From positions 1-47,169 of the forward strand of contig VXRL01000022.1 in the NCBI GenBank assembly GCA_009838515.1: 47,169 bases of DNA, written 5' to 3'. The notes under the pieces are model-generated. The model was not told the DNA's origin, did not search any database, and was given only the letters and a program-made list of their open reading frames with translations. A program made the position numbers and the translations under genes. This DNA is from Terriglobia bacterium. Lineage in GTDB: Bacteria > Acidobacteriota > Terriglobia > Bryobacterales > UBA6623. Of this stretch, positions 27,957 through 36,400 are shown one piece after another (the stretch's first letter is position 1; each line of letters begins with the position of its first letter).

Positions 27957-28787
27957 GTGAGAGAGAGATTATTGGGCCGACCCGGGTGGGTCGTAATCGT
28001 TGAGGAAGCGGTGGAGTCTCTCCAGCGAGACTGTTCTTCGGACCAGCATCGTTGCCGACTCAAGGCCGCGAGCGTTCTGGAAGGGCGGCTCCATCTTGAG
28101 ATCGTCAATCCGAACGAAGCCAGTAGGGGACTGATCGAAGCCGCCAAGGCAGTCAGCGCCGAGGTGTGCGAGCTTTGTGGAGGACGCGGCAATCCCGTCG
28201 GCGACGGTAACGGCAGGTTGCTCGGGTGTCGTTGCGAGGGCTGTCGCGCTGCGGGTATGGCGAGATTGGAGAGGAACTGGCTGGGGCCGACCGGCAAGCG
28301 AGACGGCTTGGACACACCCACGGAGACGGTAGGGGAGATGGGTCCAAGCATGGCGAACCGAACGGACCCGGGCTGCGCTAGATTCTCCAACTGGTCTGGA
28401 ATAAGGGACCGGGAAGGCTTGGCTCTGTTGATGACTGCCAGGGATGACGAGCGTGCGATGGAGTCTTGGACCTCAAACCCTGGCTGGGCAGGACTGGTCA
28501 GGGCTTTGTTCGCAACGCTGCAAGTGGAACAGATTGAGCGCGTAGGGGATGCTGATCCGGTCTTGCCGCGCCTCCCGTTCATGAAGGAGAAGTACGGCCA
28601 GTTGCAGATCGACCTTGATCATTTCACGGAATACCTGTGGGGCGTTGAATCGTTCTTCGAGGAACTAAGTGGGAGGATCTGCATGCACTGCGGCATGCCC
28701 GGTGAGTACCGTGACCGAGAATGGGTTCGCACTGAATGCGATGCCTGCTCGGAAATAACCGACAAGATTGGTCGCCGTCGATTCTAG
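27957..28787 (+). CDS. Unknown protein with two copies of a Cys-cluster domain
   Basis: 276 residues, GTG start at 27957. The protein looks like two diverged copies of one domain of about 110 residues. Copy 1 (about 10-98) runs GWVVIVEEAVESLQ to CELCGGRG and CRCEGC; copy 2 (about 174-270) runs GWAGLVRALFATLQ to CMHCGMPGEY and CDACS. Each copy ends in paired CxxC motifs about 20 residues apart, a zinc-ribbon pattern, and in copy 2 the spacer W-x2-T-x-C-D is the form seen in many small zinc-binding immunity-like proteins. A less conserved linker (100-170) joins them. There is no membrane segment or catalytic motif. Zinc binding is inferred; function is unknown. It sits upstream of an IS1-like remnant in an accessory region. 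Confidence 0.65.
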   Translation: MRERLLGRPGWVVIVEEAVESLQRDCSSDQHRCRLKAASVLEGRLHLEIVNPNEASRGLIEAAKAVSAEVCELCGGRGNPVGDGNGRLLGCRCEGCRAAGMARLERNWLGPTGKRDGLDTPTETVGEMGPSMANRTDPGCARFSNWSGIRDREGLALLMTARDDERAMESWTSNPGWAGLVRALFATLQVEQIERVGDADPVLPRLPFMKEKYGQLQIDLDHFTEYLWGVESFFEELSGRICMHCGMPGEYRDREWVRTECDACSEITDKIGRRRF

Positions 28788-28934
28788 GATGCCGTCCAGC
28801 ACTTCAGCTGAATGGTGCTCCCGAGTGGGGAGCATAATCGAGCTGTGCCCGACCGCCCCGAGCACATCCATTGTCTGGCGCATTTCCGTGATCGGCTAAG
28901 GCCCTTACATGTATCGGCAATTGTTACACGTCCC

Positions 28935-29697
28935 TTGAGAAGTCCGCCCTCGTCGCCGAGCTGCTGGCGCGGGCAATTCCGTGGCGACGGCTGCCGCCGT
29001 CGCCGGCATCGAGGAGAACACGGCCTCGTCCCTGCTGGCCGAGATCGGCGAGGGCCCCGCCGCCCTGCTGCGCTCCCGCTTCCGGGACTTCGACGTGAGC
29101 CATTTGGAGGTCGATGAGGTCTGGACGTTCGTACGGAAGAAGCAGCGGCGGGTGAATGCCGCGGACCCGGACTGGGCCAAGGATGCCTACTTCTATATCG
29201 CCCTCGACCCCGCCACGCGGCTGGTCGTGGCGTGGCATCTCGGCAAGAGCGCGAGATGCCCGATACCGCCCGCTTCGTGCTCAACATTCGCAAGGCGTTG
29301 TCCCACAAGAGGTTCCAGTTCAAATCGGACGGCTGGGAGGCGTACGAGTGGGCCATTGAGGCCGGGCTGTCGGACCGTGCGGACGACGTGCGCATCGTGA
29401 AGGTGCTCGGGCCTGGGCGGGTCGAGGCGGTCCTCGGCCGACTGGACCTATCCCAGACCGAGACGACCTACCTGGAACGGCTCAACGGGGACGCTGCGCG
29501 AATGGTGCCGGCGCTCCGTCCCCAAGACGCACACCTTTTCGAAGAAGCCAGAGAAGCTCCAAGCGGCGCTGGCCCTCGCCTTCGCGCACTACAACTTCTG
29601 CCGGATTCACCGCACGCTGCGCGTGACCCCGGCGATGGTGGCCGAGATTGCCCGGACGCCGTGGACCAGCGAGGAGCTGCTGGAGGTAGCGTGCCTG
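28935..29697 (+). pseudogene. IS1-like DDE transposase, frameshifted
   Basis: Pieces in order: an HTH (SVATAAAVAGIEENTASSLL), then the first catalytic region VDEVWTFVRKKQRR and DAYFYIALDPATRLVVAWHLGK; after a frame change ARFVLNIRKALS, FQFKSDGWEAYEWAIEAG (second Asp region) and TTYLERLNG; after another frame change KTHTFSKKPEKLQAALALAF, HYNFCRIHRTLRVTPAM and WTSEELLE. This matches IS1-type transposases of non-enteric bacteria along their whole length. Two frame changes (near 29250 and 29495) and loss of the normal stop show it is inactive. Terminal inverted repeats were not identified. Confidence 0.85.
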
Positions 29698-29743
29698 TTG
29701 GCGGCCGGAGGCTGCGCTACAGGGACTCAGTGGCGCGAGCCAC

Positions 29744-29938
29744 TCACTCGCCGCTGTCGCCGGACAGCGGGCTCGCCGGGCGGTCCTCGGCTCGGCGTTG
29801 CAATTGCGGGGGCTGGCTCGCCGGAATCAAAGGGATGTTGGCGGGCGGCTTCCAGCCTTCGGGCATCGGATTGTATCCCCGCTCCTCGACCCGTCCTCGC
29901 TCGGCGGTCTTGTCCTCGCGGTTACGCTTCCTAAACAT
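29744..29938 (-). CDS. Small proline-rich basic protein, partner of DUF6338 gene
   Basis: 64 residues from the ATG at 29938, which has AAGGGAG nine bases upstream inside the end of the DUF6338 gene and overlaps its stop by 8 bases. The sequence is charged at the start (MFRKRNREDK) and has a RGYNPMPEGWKPP core, a pattern I associate with short genes that follow DUF6338 genes. Translation is probably coupled to the upstream membrane protein. Function unknown. Confidence 0.65.
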   Translation of the reverse strand: MFRKRNREDKTAERGRVEERGYNPMPEGWKPPANIPLIPASQPPQLQRRAEDRPASPLSGDSGE

Positions 29939-30533
29939 CTCCGGCACCTCCCTTCAGGAACTCTATAGAGTCGATCCCGTCCCTGACATCAATCAGGATA
30001 CCGTCGCCCTCGACGCTGTGCCAATTGCTGGCGTTATCGATCCACGCCGGGGAGCGCAGGTACCGCAGGCCCTCCTCGGGATCGTCTGAGTAGAAGGCGG
30101 GCCATCCCGCTAGGCGCCGACCGTCGGCGTAGCGGACGACGATGCCGCCCCGCTGCTCGGTGAAGACGTCCAGCCACGTACTAGTCCGGGCCGTCTTGAC
30201 CGTAACCTTCATCCACCGCAGAAGCTGCATGTGCCAGTCATGGTTGATAGAGGCTCCGTACAGGAGCGCGAACACGACGGCCAAGACGAGCGACACTGCC
30301 GCCCGCCCGAACGCTACCCGCGCGGTAGACTCGGCGACCGGGGAGGGCACGAGCACTCCCCAGCCGACCGCCTCCAGCGCCAAGTAGATCAGGTAGCTGA
30401 GAATCAGCGCTTCTACGATCTCCCCTAGGTGGCCCTTGGCGCGCCGCACGGCGACCGCGCCGACGATCCTCGAAGCGACAAACCCCGGCAGCAAGAACAG
30501 GAGAACGGCTAGCGCCTGTGCGGAGACTTCCAT
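29931..30533 (-). CDS. DUF6338 family membrane protein
   Basis: 200 residues. Three membrane segments lie at about 5-25, 37-62 (EALILSYLIYLALEAVGWGV) and 77-94, then a soluble C-terminal domain with TWLDVFTEQRGG, VRYADGRRLAGWPAFYS, and EEGLRYLRSPAWI. These signatures fit the DUF6338 family. The domain after the helices is probably cytoplasmic. Family function is not known to me. It forms a two-gene unit with the overlapping proline-rich gene downstream; the frame is intact. The start at 30533 precedes the first helix by only a few residues. Confidence 0.85.
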   Translation of the reverse strand: MEVSAQALAVLLFLLPGFVASRIVGAVAVRRAKGHLGEIVEALILSYLIYLALEAVGWGVLVPSPVAESTARVAFGRAAVSLVLAVVFALLYGASINHDWHMQLLRWMKVTVKTARTSTWLDVFTEQRGGIVVRYADGRRLAGWPAFYSDDPEEGLRYLRSPAWIDNASNWHSVEGDGILIDVRDGIDSIEFLKGGAGDV

Positions 30534-30884
30534 GCCGTTAGGATAGCTAGACGGGCCAGCCTCGAAGGGCCGCGGAGGCGTCTGCCCCAGGCATTCCGAC
30601 TTTCATGCACCGCTCTCCGGGTCCGCGGTCCGAGTCGAGGCCCAGTGCTTAGTGCTTGACAAAGCAAACACTGCCAAGGCGGTGGCATGTCGTCGACTCC
30701 GCTTAGCGCCAGACGCAGGTCGCATTGCCAAACGACCTTCGAGATGCAGCGCTTGTCGGTATGCGAAAGAATGATGATCAACCTCCCGGACCCGGACGGG
30801 AGATCCATTGAGCCTCCCACGCCGAGCAGCGGTTGGCATGGAACCACGCAGTTCGCCTGATTACGCCCTTGATGTCTTGGAGCC
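30534..30884. other. Intergenic region, nothing recognised
   Basis: 350 bases between two minus-strand genes. No convincing open frame, hairpin or repeat is visible. Confidence 0.5.
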
Positions 30885-31967
30885 TCAGGCGTGTTTGGAG
30901 AGGCCAATTCGCCCGAGGAATTCGATCGTGAGCTGCGCACACTCTTCCGGCTTCTCGAGCTGCGCGAGATGAGTCGTCTCCGAAAGAGACTCGAAGTCGA
31001 CCCGTTTGGCACTGCCCAAATTGCACGGCGGGAATGAATGGTGCCGGACGTGCGGGTCCGCTCCGATCACCTTGATCGGCAGAGGAAGCAAGTCGGGATC
31101 CACCAAGCGCGAGAACCGGGGTATCGAATCGAGAATCCTCGCTTCGAGTTCGGGCTGGCACCGCAACACATAGCCCCCTCGCCCGTCCACACGAAGCGTT
31201 GTGCGGGCCATGAGCTCGTGCACGCCAGGAAAAAGCCGGGTCGTCGCAGGATGGCTCTTCATCAATTCGACGAAGTCCTGCTCGCTCCGAAACTGTTGGA
31301 CTCTGATCCGGGCACTGGCCGCCGCCCGGACGCAGCTGGATTCGAGAACCCGGTGAGCGATCCCCATTCCCGATGGGCAGAGTGGTGGATCGAACAGCAC
31401 CAGCGCCGAATAGGAGGCACCGAGGGACGGTGACAGGGCAGCCGCCAAGCATGACACGGAATGGAACACGCCCGCCCTCGGTCTGACACCGAAGCAGCGG
31501 TCCACCGTCTGCCCAATCGTCTCCAAGTCTCTAGAGAACGCCGGTATGGTGTGACCGTCCATGTCTCCCAGCGGATTGCGGCCGTGACCGCGTAGATCGA
31601 AGAGCATGAGGTCGAAGCCCTCAAGCAAGAGTGACCAGTACGGGTAGTAGAGGTCAATGGCGAGCCCGTTTCCGTGGCTCATCAGAAGACGGGGACCCTC
31701 CGGATTCCCGTAACGCCGAACCGGCACGGACAGGCCGTCGTCCAGCTTGGCACTCACGACGGATGAGGGTTGAGGTACGTCCGGGAGCCGGCACCCGTAC
31801 CCGTCGATATTCTTCCCCACGCCTACGGTTCCCATCCTCCGCGCACCAGCGGCCTCCTCCGGCCCCGCGGCAGCCGCTCTTCCGGAGTGCTTCGAGCTCA
31901 TGATCGGGCCTGTCACCGGATCTTGGATGGTGCAGCGGTGCGGACCTGGGTCGTTTGTCCCCACCAT
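30885..31967 (-). CDS. Alpha/beta hydrolase, possible acyl-releasing enzyme (paralogue 2)
   Basis: 360 residues. The hydrolase core starts near residue 68 and aligns in blocks with the protein at 19639-20565: HGNG at 98-101, LFDLRGHGRNPLGD, nucleophile Ser170 in GVFHSVSCL, LVLFDPPLCP, VIGADPHVRHHSFP and a late ETTHLAQLEKP. As in its paralogue, the usual glycines around the nucleophile are replaced (Phe168 and Ser172). About 65 residues before the core are extra and low-complexity. The ATG at 31967 has GGAGG nine bases upstream, so I keep it, but starts at 31901 and 31835 are also possible. The stop is followed by an unassigned gap. It lies about 1.5 kb from the 3' end of the PKS, on the same strand, with IS remnants between, so a role in product release or editing is plausible but unproven. 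Confidence 0.85.
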   Translation of the reverse strand: MVGTNDPGPHRCTIQDPVTGPIMSSKHSGRAAAAGPEEAAGARRMGTVGVGKNIDGYGCRLPDVPQPSSVVSAKLDDGLSVPVRRYGNPEGPRLLMSHGNGLAIDLYYPYWSLLLEGFDLMLFDLRGHGRNPLGDMDGHTIPAFSRDLETIGQTVDRCFGVRPRAGVFHSVSCLAAALSPSLGASYSALVLFDPPLCPSGMGIAHRVLESSCVRAAASARIRVQQFRSEQDFVELMKSHPATTRLFPGVHELMARTTLRVDGRGGYVLRCQPELEARILDSIPRFSRLVDPDLLPLPIKVIGADPHVRHHSFPPCNLGSAKRVDFESLSETTHLAQLEKPEECAQLTIEFLGRIGLSKHA

Positions 31968-32109
31968 GCCCTCGATCCTCCATCTGCCGGGCGGGCACCT
32001 GACCTCAAAGCGGCGCGAGCCGCCGACAGAGCCTCCATTGATGCCGGATGGAGCCCCTGTAGTTTGGCCTGATCATACACGGGGAATTCGTAAAGTGACA
32101 TTCTAGCGC

Positions 32110-32924
32110 CGGGGGAATGGGGGCAGGCGACTGCCGAAGGCAGGGGCACAGGACTTGTCAATGTTGGTGGTGTGAGGGTGATCAGCGAAGAAGTTGGCAA
32201 GGGGGTCGGGCAGTCCACGGGTATCTGGCCCTCAGGCGCCCCAGAAGCGGACGTGCACTTTTCCACGCATACAGCTCTTGTCCTCCAGTCTGTCGCAAGC
32301 CGCAGCGGCGACTCACGAGATGCATCACCAACGAAGGCCTCCCGATGCCGGTTGCCCCGGCCTGGCGCACCGGTCGGGGTGGCGCCGTCGCTCCAGCCCC
32401 ATTACGGGGCCTTCCTCGCTACCAGCTCCAAGTACTCCGCCCCTGTGCGCCGGATCCGTGCCAGTCGCTCACGACTCCGCCGTTTGCGAGTCTCCCCTGC
32501 CATCGGCACGAAGGGTTCCCGCGTTCCACGCAAGAGCCCGGATCACGTTCTCGCCACCTCCATGCCGGACGCCGCACGCGCAGTCGACAGGCACCCCTCC
32601 GACTCTTGCCGGGGGTCCTACGCCACCCCCGGCCTTGACGTCATCAGAAAATGTTTCCAGACGTCAACAGCGGTCCCTTTGCATTCGACTCCCCGATCCT
32701 CACCTGATAGTGTCTCGCCCCGCCTTTTCCCAACTCGCTAATCACCGCGCCTCTTGTGCGCAGCAGCAGTGGGTGGTTTGGAGCTTCCGCCTGCACGACG
32801 GCTTGGGGGGCCTCCATCCCTTACGCAGCATGTCTGCGGGAGAGCCTTCACTCCCCTCTGCGCTTTCGTGGCACACGAGCAGGACACCATGGATTTGCCG
32901 GTTGACAGCAGGCGTTCTCGGCCC
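32110..32924 (-). mobile_element. ISKra4-type element, 3' flank of the transposase remnant
   Basis: No intact gene is present. The plus strand shows long open frames (32172-32741 and 32754-32957) of the low-complexity kind that I recall being antisense or flanking to IS elements in GC-rich genomes (FAVG-type piece AAAVGGLELPPARRL). Together with the transposase half at 32925-33303 this suggests most of the stretch is the decayed remainder of one IS. Its left boundary and inverted repeats could not be placed. Confidence 0.4.
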
Positions 32925-33303
32925 GGTGGCCCAGAAGTCCTCGCACATTGCCGCTGAGCACGCAGCAGGGCAGGGGAGAATGTCGTTGGCACCGTCGACG
33001 GTCCAGTAGTACACGCCCGAGTGCTTGAGGCGTCCGACCAAGGGGTTCCAGCCGGACTCGACCACTCGGGAGCCCACGCAGAGGCCCGTCGGCGGAAGCC
33101 TGGATAGCGCATGCGGCTGTGGTTCTTGTCGATGTAGTCGGCACACTTCGCGGCTTCCTCGCATTTGTCGGTGTGCTTGCAGGGCGGCGAGCAGGCCGAC
33201 CATGCGGCCCTGCTTGAGATCGTCGCAGGCGGCGTCCGCCCACGGCCCTTGCTACAGCTTGTCGCTGCCGCAACGTGCCTTGGCCACGTGCCAGAGTTCA
33301 ACT
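32925..33303 (-). pseudogene. ISKra4-family transposase, C-terminal half
   Basis: In order on the minus strand: VELWHVAKA, a TAG, then WADAACDDLKQGRMVGLLAALQAH, frame change to EEAAKCADYIDKNHSRMRYPGFRR, frame change to GLCVGSRVVESG, YYWTVDGAND and CEDFW. This is the ISKra4 C-terminal signature (family pattern RMRYP, then GSGVVEAG, then HWTVDGAN). At least two frame changes and a nonsense codon make it inactive. Homology begins at the ELWHVAKA block, only about nine family residues after the point where the plus-strand half at 18776-19045 breaks off, and it is in the opposite orientation. The PKS stop lies 160 bases away on the right. Confidence 0.82.
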
Positions 33304-33462
33304 GCGCTGTTCCCCGTCATGTGCTGCAACCAAGCCCGCCTCTTCCTGAAGTGTGCAAGGTTGGGACGCCATCCAACAGCGCGTTCCCATGTAGACGCTG
33401 GCATGGCCACGGTCGGATAGCGTTCCGGTTGCGGAAGGAGTTTCAATCCATGCAGCAGGTGA

Positions 33463-36400
33463 TCAAACCGCACCCGGCATCGCTGACCGGCTGGCCCGCT
33501 TGAGCTTGAATCCCGTCACGTCACCGCAGCGCACCCCGTCGGGCGTGTAAAGGGCAAGATCCGCTGTAGCCGTCTTGGCCCCGATCTTCCGGAGCCTTGC
33601 ATTGCAGAGTATCTGCTCGGGAAGCGGAGCGGCGAGCCAGAGGCGACTCCACCCAACTGGGACGTAGCGGCGGTCGCTCCAACGCCCGGCCAAGAGTCCC
33701 GCCACGACCTGGAGACAGGCGTCCAGCTGGGTCGGATGGGCTAACAGGCGGTCTCCGGCCAGCTGCGCAGGACGCGTAACCCTGCCCCATGCGCCTTCAT
33801 TGTCCGCCACGAAGTCGGAAAGTCCTCCGAAGGCCGGCCCTAGGACGATTCCCTGCTTTGCCATCTGGTCGCGGAAATCGGCCGCGCCGGAGTTGGCTAG
33901 CCGCCGCTCCACGGTTTGGAGGTCGAAGCGGTGGTCTGCAACCGTGGGCCTCCCTATGCGCCCTTCAGCGTGAAGCTGCCAGCTCCCGTCCTGCGGTTGC
34001 CGGCTGGCCACTTCCCAGCTGCTGTCCGGCCCGATGACGACTTGGACGCCGCGCCTCTCGGCTGGCTCCAGCATCAGGGGATGATGGAACCGGACCTGAT
34101 CCAACGCAACCGCCGAATCGTTTCCGGTCTCCGCGAGCGCCTCGATCACTTGCCCAGCGAAGAGGGCTGCCGGCGCGACCACATCGCCCAAGACAACGTG
34201 GTCGGCCAGCCAAGCAGGGTCCACCGCGGACAGTTCGGCCTCGAAGGAGACCTCGCCTCTTCGCGAGTCCCGGCGCACTCCCAAGAGCGGGTGCCCTCCC
34301 TCGGTCCGGCGACGGGGCTTCGTCTTCAACCAGTAGCGCTTGCGCTGGAAGGGATAGGTCGGAAGTGCCATCCGGCGGCGGCGTTCCCCGGCGAACAGTC
34401 CCTCGAAGCGGAGGTTGACTCCGGCCGCAAACATAGCGCCTGCCGCAGCAGTGAAGTCCCCGCGGCCATCCCGTCGTAAGCTCGGCACCACCATCGGCGC
34501 TTCGCCCGCGAGCCACATCGGCGCCGCCATCGAACCAAGTACGTCATCGGGTCCGACTTCGAGCAAGATCCGTGTCCCAAGTTCCTCCAGCGCTGCGATC
34601 GAGGCGGCGAACGCGACCGGCTCGCGTGCCTGGCGCCGCCAGTACGCTCCGTCTGGGGCGCTTTGCAGCACGCGCCCGCTCAAGCCGCTCACCAGCCGCA
34701 CCGAGGGTTCTGACGCCCAAGGAGCCGCCGCTTCCAGTTCCCCGAGCACCGGCTCCATCAGCGCGCTGTGAAAGGCGTGGCTGGTCCGGAGACGGTCCAC
34801 CCGCAGGTCGTTCTCTTCAAATGTCTTTAGAAGCGCCTCGATTTCGGCCTCTGGTCCGCTCACGACTTGGTGCGCCCCGTTATCGGCAGCCATATCGACG
34901 CCCTCCCGGAGCGCATCGCGCACGCGGTCCGCCGAAGCGAAAACCGCCGCCATCGCTCCCCCCGCCGACAGCGAACCCATCAGCGCGCCCCGGCGCGCGG
35001 CGAATCGCATCCCGGCTTCAAGGTCGAAGGCACCGGCAGCCGTGGCCGCCGCGATCTCCCCGTCGCCGTGCCCGAAGACCACGGCAGGCCGAACGCCCAA
35101 GCTCTCCCACAAAGCGGTCAGCCCGCTCTGTATGGCGTACAGTGCCGGCTGCGTCCACTCGGTGCCCTCCAAGGGCCGAGGATCGTCGAAAATCACGGAC
35201 AGGAGCGATCTGCCGCGCTCTGCGCGGAACACCTCCTCGCACCGCTGCAGGACCGTCCGGAAGACCGGCTCGCTCTCATAGAGTTCCCGGCCCATGCCCG
35301 CCCATTGGCTTCCCTGGCCGGTGTAGAGGAACGCGATCTTCCCTGAGGGGGCAGGTGCCACGGCACTCTGCCTGGCCACCTCGAGCTGCTCATCCAGCGA
35401 GGCGCGATCTTGGAAGACGAGACCGGCGCGGTAGCGGAAGTGGCTCCGTCCTGCCCCCGCGGTCCACGCCATGTCAGCGAGCGAGATATCGTCCGAAAGG
35501 GCAGCCCGGTAGCGGTCGACTACCTGACGGAGAGCATCCTCGGACTTCCCGGAGAGCGGGAGCAGACGGTGCTTGCGGGGCGCGTCGGGCTGCGAGACGC
35601 GTTTATCCGTACCATACCGTGGCAGCGCGGGCACTTCGATGCGCGGTGCCTCGCCCTCCTCCGCATATCCTTCGATCACGACATGGGCGTTGGTGCCAGA
35701 ATATCCGAAGGAGCTGACGGCGGCTCGCCGCGGCCACTCCGCCTCCGGCCACGGGGTCGCCTCAGACGTCACACGGACGGGAAGGTTCTGCCAATCTACC
35801 CGCGGGTTGGGCCGCTGGAAGTGCAAGTGCTGCGGAATCACCCCAGAACGGATCGCGAGCAACGCCTTGATCAGCCCGGCCACCCCTGCAGCCGCCTCGA
35901 GGTGGCCCACATTTGTCTTAACGGATCCGATCAGCAGCGGGCGGTCCGGGCTCCGGCCGCGACCGTACACCGCAGCCGCCGCCTCCACTTCGACCGGATC
36001 GCCGAGCTCGGTCCCCGTGCCGTGCGCCTCGAGGTAATCCACCGAGGAGGCCTCCACGCCCGCACGTGCTAGCGCCTCCTCAATGACCCGCTTCTGGGCC
36101 GGGCCGTTCGGCGCGGTCAGGCTGATGCTCGCGCCGTCCTGGTTGACCGCCGATCCAAGCACAACCGCGAGGATTCGGTCTCCCGCCGCCTCCGCGTCCG
36201 TAAGACGCTTCAGCACAACCATCCCGCAGCCCTCGCCCCGTACGTAACCGTCGGCTGTCGAGTCGAAGGTTTTGCAACGGCCATCCGAGGCGATTATGCC
36301 GGCATCGGTCAAGAGCATGGTGGGCTCGGCCCTCAGGATTGCGTTCACCCCTCCGGCCAGCGCCAGATCCGCATCCCCTGCGCGCAGCGCCGCCGCCGCC

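Noticed and set aside
18776..33303. Idea that the two ISKra4 remnants are two independent insertions forming a composite transposon
   Set aside because: Independent copies would be expected to overlap in the part of the gene they retain; these cover complementary parts and break at nearly the same residue, which fits one split gene better.
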